Source: Lepidurus packardi (taxonomy: Eukaryota > Arthropoda > Branchiopoda > Notostraca > Triopsidae). From it: a stretch of DNA of 64,000 bases. The DNA lies in NCBI GenBank assembly GCA_023053545.1, contig JAKZAN010000002.1, forward strand, positions 13,388,790 to 13,452,789. Direction: 5' to 3'. Positions within the stretch are counted from its first letter, which is position 1. Each line of letters begins with the position of its first letter. The notes beneath the pieces are model-generated. The model worked only from the letters and a program-made list of their open reading frames with translations. It ran no database searches and had not been told where the DNA came from. Below, piece after piece: positions 1 through 10,894 of the stretch. Position numbers and translations under genes: made by a program.

Positions 1-1862
1 CCTCCTCATGCGAAACATGTGTGAGTCTTTCTATACGTGGAAAGAGAAGAGGTCCGCGTGATCAATAAGAGCCAGGGATGCTGGTTACCTTGGCAACGAC
101 CTTCTCCTTTTGTATTCTTTTTCTCGGTTTTATTTTTAAAAGATGGTCTTTTTCCTAGACTTTTCTTAACTTTGATCGTACAGCGGCATTTCTAGGTGCG
201 ACTTGTAAAAAAAGGAGACAAAACTAACCCAATTTACGAACCGATTTTTTTTTTTTAGTACAAACGAACAGTATATTGCAACCGGGGCTGATAGCACTCT
301 GCCAGCCTATACGTAACGGAGCAAAACTAATGTTTTTAGGGGAAAAAAATTGGGTTTTAGCTCTAGAAAGTAGATTCCGACTGCTTTTTGTCGCGTCAGA
401 ATCCAGTTACTTTTCATGTTTAAAAGAACTATGCAATCGATAAACGAGGCATTATGGCAGCAAGTTTCACACTTAACAAAGTTCAAACTTGAGACTAGAA
501 CGAACATCAATACCGATGTTGTTCCGTACTATAAAAGGTGCTGAAAGGATATTTTTTTTGAATAATTGCAATTCATTCATTAACTGGAATAGTTGTCCAA
601 TTCCTATGATTTCCTTGCTGACAAGAATGAATTCAAGTCCTACCTAGCTCGCCACGGGAAAATTTCACTGTTGCCCAATAATGAATGGTCCCGTCTGGTA
701 AGCTAGCCCAAGCCGGCGTTGTTGCTCGTTCCCCGGCCTCACTAACCGCTAGTCGGTCTGTTCCTAAGCTCGCAAAATGTCTTTGCTGTAACAATCGCAC
801 AACGAAATACAGTCTTGATTTGGATTCCTTTTCCGTGGATTCGTCTTTACCCCTCGCTTTCGTTATCTACCGTTTTCCCTTGCCAGCCCCGAATTGGTCT
901 GTCTCGATGTATAAAGAGAGTTTAAAGGGGATTTCATTGTTCAAGTCGGGAATTGCGCTTCAAATGTTTACAATATTGTATTGTAATTTACTTGTCAGAC
1001 TGATCCCCTGTTTTATTCTCGTTTTGCGCCTTTTGGTGCATTGACATTCTTTCTGTATGTATTGTACTATAATTAAATTGTACGCTTAGTTTAACCCTAT
1101 TATAGATGATCGTATTTATGGGATTAATTTACTTTTGTAAACTTATAGAAAAAAAGATGAATAAATAATGACAGAAAAAGGGTCACAATATTTTAATTGG
1201 AGAAAGACCAAGGTATGCTTTGCAGTGTACCGTATGGTGAGTGCTGGTCAAGGATAAGGGGGGGGGGGAAGAAAAGCTGGCGTTTCCGCTTCATTGATAG
1301 GCCAAGGATTACCACAAATAGCATGCGATATCAACTCCCTTTTCTTTAGGGGGAGGAGATTGTGTTTTTGAGAATTTTTTTGTGAAAGAAAGCTTGGAAA
1401 TGGAAACCGCGCCAAAAACGGATTATATCTTTAGGAAGTAGACACAAGGACGCCGGACCCAAAGTCTTTTAAGGGACCAATAGAATTTCGAGTCTAAAAA
1501 GTCGCTGTTCATACATTAAGCACCAACGCGATTAGAAAGTCCTTAAGCCCTATTAAAAAAACACGCGACACCGACAGAAGGACGACTAATGTACCCCGAC
1601 AGAAGGACGCCTAACTTAACCTGGCCTTGCGGTCTCTTTAAAGAGTATGGAATTGGCGTCCTTATGTCGGGCACAAAGAGTCCTTCTGTCAAGTTGTCCT
1701 TGTGTCGCATTGCTATATCTTTACCGGACAGTTTCGAACGAAACCCGAAAAGTTTGGCCAAGAAAACCGGAGATGGATGAATTGGGCAGTATAGGTTCAA
1801 ACCAATCGCCATCTGTCTTTCTTAGAAAATAAAAAAATCCAATAAAAATACCATCAAGTTAC
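1..1862. other. No gene recognised; repeat cluster and possible PDZ-gene intron
   Basis: I found no open frame with a recognisable domain or a splice-consistent chain on either strand. The stretch contains AT-rich DNA, a G run near 1260, and the palindromic motif cluster at 1441-1706. If the PDZ gene continues to the left, this would be its intron or 3' end. Confidence 0.5.
1441..1706. repeat. Palindromic cluster of a 12-mer (GACAGAAGGACG-like)
   Basis: The 12-mer GACANAAGGACG occurs in forward orientation at 1441, 1573 and 1598. It then occurs in reverse orientation at 1657, 1679 and 1695, with one or two changes per copy. The forward copy at 1598 and the reverse copy at 1657 extend to a near-perfect 16-bp stem. 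The arrangement of three direct copies followed by three inverted copies is a compound inverted repeat, as in a hairpin-forming mobile element. It lies just downstream of the PDZ exon on the minus strand. Confidence 0.65.
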
Positions 1863-2360
1863 CTTTGGAAATCTCGTCGATTCTGGGAGCGAAGCATTCT
1901 TCTTGACCTCCGACCACCGAAAATCCAAATCGTCGGTCATTATGGCCCAAGCGGATCACTACTACATCTCCATCCTCTGCCGGATCCTACCAGATGAAAA
2001 ACGAAAGATTTTTAAAAAAACAAACTCTAGAAAGATCATGGGATTTGTGTCGGGGGCTTATGAAAGTACTTTTACTACCTTGAGATGGGTTCCGTTAAGG
2101 AGGGAAGGTAAGCCCTGAGCCTCAGCTTCGCCTCCTAATGAGCGTGAATGCTGATGTCCTTTAATTGGGAGGCTGGTCTTGTCCTGGTCGTCCACCACCA
2201 AGGACTTGGAATGGCTGTGCGACGGAACAAAGCCGTGGTTATTGTGGCGGGTTTCTTGCTCGGGCGAGGAACTGTTTTCCTCGGCGGAAGACGACAAGCT
2301 TCCGCCTGCTGCACGTGGGAAAGTTTGGAAATTGGACAAACTCCGCGGGTTCCAATCATC
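1863..2360 (-). CDS. PDZ-domain protein, two internal exons (partial)
   Basis: Two minus-strand exons, 2360-2079 and 1986-1863, join in phase 0 (AG acceptors before both, GT donors after both). The first is low-complexity and rich in Ser/His/Pro. The second reads DPAEDGDVVVIRLG followed by RRFGFSVVGG, the beta1 strand and GFGF-type carboxylate-binding loop of a PDZ domain. The PDZ ends abruptly at a phase-1 donor, and I found no continuation (helix 2 or any downstream domain) in 1-1862. A short open frame upstream (about 2485-2400) could be an earlier exon, but this is not certain. MAGI-type scaffolds and the PTPN3/4 phosphatases are possible families; no phosphatase, FERM or WW domain is visible here. 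The gene may continue left of the window, or its 3' part may be broken by the repeat cluster at 1441-1706. Confidence 0.6.
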
Positions 2361-2618
2361 CTAAACCCGGCGAAAACGAAAACACGGAATAAGCTGCCTG
2401 AACGTTTCCATATCCAACAAGTTGAGTCTTCCTGTTCAAAACATTTCAAAACAAAAGAAACATTTCCCCTCGAATTCAGCTGCATTTTTTCTTCGGGAAT
2501 TTTAGTTTATTTTAATTTATGAATGATCGTTAAGCATACGGCCGCTTTCCCACCATTTGGGGAAAGACAAAAGACGCATTCGTCACTATTTGGGTGGTGG
2601 TGTGAACGCTCACACGGC

Positions 2619-2628
2619 GTCACGTGAC
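2619..2628. promoter_or_regulatory. Palindromic E-box (GTCACGTGAC)
   Basis: A perfect 10-bp palindrome with a CACGTG core, the type of site bound by bHLH-zip factors (Myc/Max, USF, TFEB/MITF). It lies 259 bp upstream (minus-strand sense) of the first PDZ exon seen. The identical 10-mer recurs at 30527. The role is inferred from the motif only. Confidence 0.35.
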
Positions 2629-4147
2629 CCGCCCCAAATTGCCGCTTTAACCACAACACGAGCGTAGTTTCAACTTTTTGTTACTTTTTATAGCGAACAA
2701 AAACCAAAAACCTTTATTCATGTTGGCTGAATTTTCCAAAATTAACGTACCGTACCGAGTACCAGATAGAAAAAAAAAAAGAAAAAACGAAAGTGAATGT
2801 CAGTCAGTGTACCCTAAATCAGTGTAATTTTGTTCAACATTTTGTTCAAATTGGAATTTCAACAATTAAGGGTTTGCGTATCTTATTATAATTTTAAAAA
2901 CTACATTCTGATTTTTTTTTGGCATTGTAAACGCAAAGGGTTATGCAATTTATACCTATTATACCTAACAAGAACCGCAAACGAACATTTAGAAACCTTT
3001 TCGCACGCGTAATAATGTTTTTTTGGCAATTCATATTAAATTACTAAAAAGATTAAGAATTTACCACTGCATGAGAAGGTCCCCACGACATTTTCTGTTG
3101 CAACATCCTTTTTTTCCTCCAAGCGGATGAAAGTACCCCAAACCTACGAAAGAACAAGAGAATATTAAAATATTAAAAATACATTCACCCTCCAGCCATT
3201 TTTTAAATACTCTTGTTATCGCCTAATCCAATTCGTTTCGTAGATCCCGTTCACTTTCCCGAACTTTGAAAACTTCCAAATCCTATCTCAAACTTTATAA
3301 ACCCTTCAAGTGACCAAGGTTTCAAAAGTTTGAAGGAGAGCAATTTACTTATTAAATAGGCCTACAGAATCCGCTGGGAACTAGTGTTCCAGATCGCATT
3401 TCACAAGCTCAACGAACCATGCGGTGGTTCATTTTTTTGGAATTGTTTTCAAACGGCGCTTGTTAGTGGGTGATTGGCCAATCAACTTTCGGTAAGTGGT
3501 GTAACCAAGGTCAGTGACGTTCGTTTAATGCGTTCTTTTCACTCTTTTTTCGGGGGGGGCGCAAAAAGGTTCCCCGTCTACCTTGGTTTATTGGTGTGAA
3601 ACAGTCAACAGATGGCGCTCATGTCAGTTGTCTATGAGTTGTGCCCTAAGCGCTTAATATGCTCACGTTTACTGTCAATGCATTTTGGCATTCAATGGAT
3701 TGGCTTGCCCACAAAGTTTATGTCCGAAATTCCCCGTGGTAACGGCCTTTAGCAAGCTTAAAGAAGGGACCTCACATCCCTTCTATAAGAGGCACGCAAA
3801 AAACAAGGAATCCTTCTTTTCCTTTATCTTATTCGTTCTTTTTAATAGCAGCAACGGACGAGTTGCGTGAGAAAGGCATTCGGTTCTGCTTCGATTGGCA
3901 AGTGATTCTCCCTGAGAAACGGAAAGTTTGATACAACGTGAAGGTTCTACCAAGCAAAACAAACACTTGACATTCCATTCCATTCTGGGGTTAAGCAAAG
4001 AAATTTGCATCTTTCGTGGGTAAGAATCATTGATTCTAAACGAGGTGAACCCTGTTGGAATCACTGATTCGGCCACGTTTACCACTTGCATTGTTCCCGG
4101 CTGCATTTGGAAAGCTGCTGAGGTTTCCAATGAAATGCGAGCCCTTT

Positions 4148-4400
4148 TCATTCATTGTTGAAGCTCTTGGAATCAAAACCAGAGATTCTTAAAACGCTCA
4201 AAACATACGAGAAGATTTCGTTGTTGAAGCTCTTCCGAGTCAAAACCAGAGATTCTTAAAACGCTAAAAGCATACGAGAAGATTTCATTGTTGCGCATTT
4301 TGGCGGTTCCCAATGAAATTCTTGCTATAATTCATTGCTGAAGCTCAAAGAATGAAAACCAGAAATCTTAGAACGCTCAAAACATGCCAAAGATTTCATT
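4148..4400. repeat. Diverged tandem repeat, unit about 70 bp
   Basis: Three related copies start near 4148, 4217 and 4330. Each contains the order cattgttgaagctc, aaaaccagagattcttaaaacgc, and agaagattt or a close variant. A spacer resembling the stretch at 4100-4140 separates copies two and three, suggesting a larger unit of about 110-180 bp. Confidence 0.7.
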
Positions 4401-4563
4401 GTTGCGCATTTTGGGCCTACTCGTCACTCACTTCGCTTAGTCCAGCCAATGAGAGTATTCCATGTGGAGGAGGCCCTTGAACCTCCCTATCCCCGAACTT
4501 CCCGACTCGTTTGGCAACACGACACCCAACTTCTGCGTTCGTCCATATCAAGTTCTAGGGCAA

Positions 4564-4597
4564 CACACACACACATATAATATACACATATATACAC
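4564..4597. repeat. AC/AT microsatellite
   Basis: A short run of CA dinucleotides followed by alternating TA/CA steps. Simple-sequence repeat in noncoding DNA. Confidence 0.7.
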
Positions 4598-5289
4598 TTC
4601 AACACTCGCCAACCATTAAAAAAGCGGTGGATAGGGTTGCATGCTTGGCGTTTTCCGGCTTAAAAAGATGCGAACGTGTCTTTCCACTGTTACTGTTTGG
4701 GTCTTTTCTTTTGGCACTGTAATCAACAATGAAATTTCTATTTCTTAAGCAATTTCTTCCACTGTGACTCGGTTCTTTGTTGCTGTTTATTTAGAAAAAA
4801 AAGTCAATAAAAAGAAAATAAACCAATTCCTTTGGGGTTTTAATTCCGAGTTCAGTCAACGTCCTTAGGAGACCACTGCTTTACGAAGACAAAAGCCGAC
4901 AAGAAGAAAAGCCTCACCTTAGCTTTTTCCTGATGCATAGCCGGGAGGGGAACAAGCACGAACACTTCTCGGGACGAAAATCTATGGCAGGTTGAGTTGT
5001 CTACACTTTAAATACACGGCAGTTTCGGAGAAGGATGGCGGGCGAGAGGGGGGAAACAAGGAACAGTACGCTGTACGAACCTGTCACGTCAGGTTTTAAG
5101 TTGGAAAGGAAAATCCCGTCTTCTGGGCTTGATGACATTCCAGTCTGAAAGAATTTTTAAATGCAACCAACCTTGTTAGGGTTTGCCTGTTCCAAACCCC
5201 TCTCTTGCCTTGTATCATTCCATCTTTCCCACCCTCAGGGCTTAAGGGACTTAAAAACCGGCCCTCCCTATATGTTTGTTCTTTTTTAG

Positions 5290-5880
5290 AGCTCTTCTTG
5301 CCCCCACGCTTTCCTCCAGCGCCTTTATGTAGGTGGAATTTCCGCTGAATCACTGGAAGAATGCCACTTTATGTAGTTAAAACGAGCGAAAATTACGATT
5401 TTCAGACGTGACCGTGAAAATACGTTTAAATAAATATAACCGTTTTTCAAGTATTTGGAGGGAAATTATCCCTCTGAGGCATCTCGAACACCACCTATTG
5501 GTTACTTTCGGGATTTGGAGTATTTTTTCAACTTTCGCTCAGATACTACCGATAGGCCCTGCACTGTGTGGACGGCTGTGCGTAGCTCAGCTCAAACTGC
5601 CCACGTTTTCTTCCAATGCCTTTTTGTAGCTGGAATTTTCGCTGAATCACTGAATAAATGCCACTTTATGTAATTAAACGAGCGAAACCCGATTTTTAGA
5701 CGTGAGTATGAAACATGTTGCACTATTTAAAGAAACATGACCGTCGTTCAAATATTTGGAGGGAAATTATCCCTCTCGAGACATGTTGAACGCCACCTAT
5801 TGGTTACTTTCGGGGTTTGGAATGTTTTACACTTTACTTCAGATACACTACGGATAGGCCCTAGCAAACGTCAGGTGGCC
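5290..5880. repeat. Tandem duplication, two copies of about 290 bp
   Basis: Copy A (about 5290-5573) and copy B (about 5588-5880) share long blocks in the same order: gctgaatcactg, atgccactttatgta, ggagggaaattatccctct, ccacctattggttactttcgg, and gataggccct. They differ by scattered substitutions and small indels, so this is an older local duplication. Neither copy encodes a recognisable protein. Confidence 0.8.
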
Positions 5881-6212
5881 AAATCTGGGCGCGCTTTTTG
5901 AATCTTTGCTAGGAAGACTCGCATCCCATATAATTCCTTTACCTTAAAAGCGAATTTGGATAGATATGCATGTGACCCAAGGATAAAATAAGTACAAGTT
6001 TTCTTATTTTATGTTGTTATCCTTAGGTTGTATAGAAAATGAATAGAAAAAACGCAGACTAGTTTGGTTAGTAGGAATGTCAAGAATTCCGTCTTGGCGC
6101 ATGCTCGCCGAAGTGCCGGCGAAACGGAATCGGCGCTATTGATTGTAAACCATCTCGCGTTCTTCCATTGCCTACGTTGGAGTTAGAACCCGGAACAATA
6201 TCGCAGCCGAAA

Positions 6213-7306
6213 ATGGACTATTACACAGGTTTTCTGTTTGCGATCTTAATGTGTTTCAGTAAGTAAATCTATCCTTATGCACAAAAAATCTAAATCTAAT
6301 GTTTCTCCAAGTTTGTGGCAGCTCCAGCACTTCGGACACGAGCAAAGGCTACGTCATCTCCTATGGCAAGCATCTCGTAGGAGAGATCACTGTTGCTCAG
6401 GAAAATAGCACCGAGCCTGTCATCAATTATTTAAAGGGTGCGGAATGACTGTTCTACAGTATTTGATAATTCCCTTACAATCATTCCATGATCTTTTGAT
6501 GCAGATGACAGTGATGAGGATGATATCAATAAAGGCAAAATCTGCGCTATTGCCACACTGAACGCTTCCATCCTTATTCGCTACAAAACGACCAACAATG
6601 GCATCCAAGAAGTCAAAGTGGAAGTTCCCAACGAGCTGGATGCCGAAGGATATTGCAGCGAAAGTGACCAGCTGGTTCTCAAGTGGTCGTCTTTCAAGCT
6701 CTGCTTCCTATTCAGCCAGGTAAATTCGCTAATAAACTCTTCCTAGAAAGTTCACAACGCTTTGGACGCTTACATCTAGGGGGCGGATTCGTGGAGCGTT
6801 AAGACCGTTCTCCTAACATTCAATACGAGCGAAAGTGTTTTCGAAAGCTCAATTCCTGGTAAAAGCTTCAATAAAATCAGTCGGAACAGTTCCTAGCATT
6901 CCCCTTCGCTTTCCCAGATGAGACTCCGAACTTATCCACGGAATCCGTGAGCATTCAAGCTCCATTAGGCAAGTCTTACCGCTGCAACAAAGCCAAAGAT
7001 TGGGAACTCAAAGACGGTAATGACTATTCGGCCACCTTGACCTTAAGCGACTTTAAAATTCAACCGTACCTGGAAAATGGACCTACTTTTGGCGAAGGTA
7101 AGTTGGATATCTTGGATCTTGGACGTGTTTCACTTCTTTCGGTTGTAGAATCGGTCTGCAGCGAAGATCGGCGAAGACGCGTGGATGAAACCGTGCCTAT
7201 TGCTGTGGGCAGCACCTTAGCTGTTGTGTCGCTGAGTACCGTGGTCGCGTATGCAGTCTATCGCTATTTCAAGATCAAGAGTGTGACGTACAACACTATG
7301 GAGTAA
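6213..7306 (+). CDS. LAMP: Lysosome-associated membrane glycoprotein (LAMP family)
   Basis: Six exons (6213-6258, 6312-6437, 6505-6719, 6780-6858, 6918-7097, 7149-7306) give 267 aa. The order is a signal peptide (residues 1-18), a single luminal domain of about 210 residues with paired Cys and one N-linked site (NST), then a transmembrane helix (IAVGSTLAVVSLSTVVAYAV). The tail is very short and ends in TYNTME. The tail tyrosine fits the YxxPhi sorting signal (YNTM), which in LAMPs directs traffic to lysosomes through AP complexes. One luminal domain and this length resemble invertebrate LAMP or LAMP5/UNC-46 more than two-domain LAMP1/2; the exact subfamily is unsettled. An RRRR stretch sits just before the membrane segment. 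It converges on SIX4/5. Confidence 0.85.
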
Positions 7307-7812
7307 ATCGAACGAATTTTCACCCTTTGCACCTTAGCGGGTTCCTCCGTGACTCCATCTTGTGGCAGTTGTAGTCCCTTAAGAAAAAGAACGAAAGTCT
7401 TCCATTGTAAATGATCGTATTTTACTGTTTAAAAATGAATTAAAAATTGAAAGATAATAATACCGCGTGCTTGATGAGTTCAACTTTAACTTTAACGGTT
7501 GCTAGCCACACATTGTCTCTCTGTCTAGCACTCTCTGTCATATCCCTTACTTAACTTCTTTAAAACTTGACTAATACAGTGGTTCATTTGTTCGTTATAA
7601 TAATGCACTTGGTACTCATTCAATGATTCATCGAAAACTTGTTGTTTTTTTCACTATATGCTGCAGTATAATATCACATTGAGATCCTTGCTCCAACTAA
7701 AGCAAAACACAAGCACAATTGGCGACCAAAAAAGCTCTCGATTAATATCAACCCAGGAGTTTTTAACAAGGTGGGAAAAGAACACACAAAATAACCCCCA
7801 ATTCAGTACGAT
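7307..7812. other. Intergenic gap between convergent LAMP and SIX4/5
   Basis: The 506 bp hold the 3' untranslated ends of both genes. AT-rich; no open frame or RNA gene seen. Confidence 0.6.
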
Positions 7813-10259
7813 TTAGGCGTGAGAAAATGTTTGATCCCGTCCGTGGCACAGGGCGGGATGGTGGGAATGCAAAGTTAAGGCGCTGGAGTCGTACGGGTGC
7901 GAAAAGCCGTAGCCAGGTGGCGCGGGGATGTGCAACATGCCTCCATGTTCGGCTTTTAAATGAGACGCCATCAAATTCATGTTCATGCTGCGATGATGAG
8001 CTACGCCCATGCCCAAACCGTTCATGTTAGACACGCCCATAAAGGCGTCGTCGAAGAGTTTGCCCGGGTAATTGGATTTCATATCCGATAGTGGGAAACT
8101 ATCTTGGTGATTTAACGAAGTGGGGGATAACGCTGACACTGCTTCGGAAGGATGGCACCCATCTCTGCAAAAAGAACATAAACAAGGTAAGAATTGTCGT
8201 TGGCCCTCCAAACTTGGAAGAATTCACTCGCACCAAAAGCACATTTAACCAAGTCTAGCCTATACAAAGAGCTTTATGAAGCTCGTATTTACTAGCACGT
8301 GTCGCGTTTTCAAAACTAGTTTAACTTTTAACCCGTTTAACTAGTGATTTTCAGGCCACATTTAGGAAAGCGCTCTAAAAAGGCAATGAACCAAAAGTAA
8401 TATGCGAATGTGCACAGCAAAGCCCTTTCTTTTTTGTCAATAAAAAGAGAGATAGACACGAGAGTTTGTTTACACTTTGGATAATTGTAACACTGTCTAA
8501 CTTTAATGGTAACCTTTAAAAGGATCAAGACATTTAGACTATGGTAACTCTAAACCCAAGAAAGCTGTTTCGGATCGTCCAACACCTCATGAACCCGAGA
8601 ACGCTTTTTTGTTTACAGTGGTCAAGTCCCAACAATGAGCAGCCAAAGATCAGCTTGCGTTTCTTTAAACCCCTTTATCCGAAACCCCTCCGTAGTTTTA
8701 ACGCTATTTGTGTTCCAAGAGGCGTCAGACGCTTGTCAAAACTATGGAATTGCTTCAGTAATAAAGCTAACTACACACATCTTACATGCCCTCGTAAGTT
8801 TTCCCTGAATACTTCCACCCTACCCCCTTAAAACTTTACACCCATGCATACATGACCCTTGACCTGCCACGGGTGATATATGGGTCGGCAAGCGCTTTGG
8901 GGCAACTTCTCTGAACCACGGTCGTGCTGAGAAAACCTTCATTAACCCACCCTTAGCATTTTCAAGAATTTCCGGGCTTCATAAGGCTTAAAACTTTGGC
9001 TCTCTTCCTCTCTCGCTCACACACTCACACATGCTCTGCTACGCAAAACTGGAATGCTCAGTTTGGCTCAGGTCAAAGCCTAGAAGGCTTAGAATCAAGG
9101 TCATGGAGCAAAAACCCTAATCGATCAACGCCGGAGCACTTGTCAACAAAAACACTCTACTTTCTGCCCAGCTGTGTTAATTAACTTAAATAGAAAGTAA
9201 AAGAAAATTCTGCGAAACTTACGATCGAGCCTGCTGAGGAGTGCGATCTCGCTGACGCCGATTCTTGAACCAATTGGACACTTGCGTTAAAGTCAGACCG
9301 GTGGCTTTGGCTAAATTCCGCTTTTCGTCCGGCGTCGGGTAACGGTTGGAACGGTAACAGTCTTTCAACGCCGCCCGGGATTTCTCTTTGAAGCAATACA
9401 CGGTTTCCTCCCCGTCCCAGATGGTCTTGGGCAACGGGTACTTGCGACGCAACCGGTACTTGTCCACCGCCCCCAACGGCCTTTGCCTGATCTTCTCAGC
9501 CTCCTGTAAAAATCAAAGAAAACGGCAATAATAGACTGGGGCATTGTTAAGACGCCCCTCATTGTACCCATGCTTCTCGCAAAATGTTCTTCAACCACAT
9601 GCTTCAACCCTTTAACCCCAGTTGATGCAACAAGGAAATGCCATAAAGTAAACATGGAAGAAAGGGCTTACTCGGTAGTGGGCTTTGTACCACAATTGCT
9701 GCAGCTCGTTGTGGTACTGGGCGCTAAAGTTGTACGACTCCAATAAACTGTACAGTTCGCGGAAGGCACCGCGGTGGAAGGCGACCGCGATCCGGGCGCG
9801 GAGGACCGTCTCCGACTCGCGGAGGAGCGTCAGGTCGTTCTGCGGAATCGACCACAGGAACCGCGCCAGCTTTTCCATGTCACCGGCCTGCTGTAGGGCT
9901 TCGCACAAACATTCGATCTGCGGCGAGTTAAAGATCATGCCCAGCTTGTTGTTGTGGCGACCGGGAGCTGAAGCAGGGCGCTGGTTCTCCAGACTGTCGT
10001 CCGGGACGATGAGTTCCTCGTAGTGGTGGTGCAACGCATGGGGGGGCGGATGGGACAAATGGCGTAAGTGAGCGGCTGGTACTTTGTTGTCGAGTAAGAG
10101 CCGACCGTCGTGCGGCGGACTGGTACTCGACGTCGGCGAAGAATCCGAGTCGCCGTACGGATCCACGTACGCGGGGGGCAAGTACGGACGGTGTACGTCC
10201 AGGGGTGTGAAGGAGGATACCGGCGAGGTACTGCACGTACTGGACTCGGACATGTCCAT
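7813..10259 (-). CDS. SIX4: SIX4/5-type homeobox transcription factor
   Basis: Three exons (10259-9672, 9503-9223, 8164-7813) give 406 aa. After a Ser/Pro/His-rich N-terminus comes the SIX domain (from about residue 110, with [21 protein letters not shown] and [17 protein letters not shown]). The homeodomain (about 230-290) carries [11 protein letters not shown] and [24 protein letters not shown] and RNLAKATGL are typical of the SIX4/5 subgroup rather than SIX1/2 or SIX3/6. SIX proteins bind DNA with Eya/Dac partners and pattern muscle, gonad and sensory tissue. The C-terminal region after the homeodomain is short (about 120 residues, rich in His/Met). The start is the first of two in-frame ATGs. 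A 4.5-kb gene-free region lies upstream, as is common for developmental regulators. Confidence 0.93.
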
Positions 10260-10800
10260 AAAAAATCAGAGAAAATCCCTTGGGAAATCACAAACTAATC
10301 AATCGCTGTTGTGGTTTTTTTTCCCCCACAGTTCGCGTCACAATCACCACAAAATGAAGGGTTTGGGGTTCAACTTGACTGAGCAAGCTCGGGATGCAGA
10401 TTCATCTTCCACTTGGTAGCATTTCAGACTTTACATCCACATGTTCAACAGGCTGAGCCCCCTGCTCTTAACCCGCGGCGAATACGGAGCACCTATTGGC
10501 TGAGAACAACACGTGGGCGGGCTTTAACGAAGGCGAGGACCGAGCCACAGCGTATCCAAAATTGAGACCATGTCTGGGACAGAGGCGCAACCGCGCTTTC
10601 ATAAATTATTGTTGATATTTTGATAAAAAAGAAATACAAGTCGACGATGCAGAACGTTAATAGCTCAAGCTTTCCATTGGAATTACATTGTAAGCTAACA
10701 AGAATGTCTAGTAAGCCTTATTTCTTGGAGTTCCTCAAGTTGTAGCATTGCGTTTGTGTCCGCCATGAGAAAGACGGCCAAGTCATGCCATCCGCTTCTT

Positions 10801-10894
10801 GATTTCATTGTTGAGAGACGCCAAACCTACATGGAAAAGGCAACCCCTAGCGAGTGACGAATCCGCTCAAGAATGTTCGAGTTGCTCAAGAATG
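10801..10894. repeat. Dispersed repeat, copy 1 (starts ttcattgttg)
   Basis: Can be aligned with 14049-14140 over about 90 bp: both start ttcattgttg, then share ggaaaaggcaacc or ggaaaggcaacc, a GA/GTGACGAA block, and end near a TTGCTCAA or CTGCTCAA block. The alignment needs small gaps. A further related start (ttttcattattgagc) lies at 10918. Confidence 0.5.

Larger units (their letters stand above)
2361..6212. other. Intergenic/repeat-rich region between PDZ gene and LAMP
   Basis: No coding region could be supported. It contains a palindromic CACGTG site at 2619, a diverged tandem array at 4148-4400, an (AC)n tract near 4564-4590 and a roughly 290-bp tandem duplication at 5290-5880. The upstream part of the minus-strand PDZ gene may lie here, but no exon was recognised. 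Confidence 0.5.

Noticed and set aside
1752..1805. Possible tRNA/SINE head (TGGCCAAGAAAACCGG then GGTTCAAACC)
   Set aside because: Box spacing is too short for a tRNA and no cloverleaf forms; the region is better explained by the inverted 12-mer cluster.
1543..1812. Minus-strand 89-aa open frame as continuation of the PDZ domain
   Set aside because: Its sequence does not resemble the second half of a PDZ domain, and it is mostly made of the repeated 12-mer.
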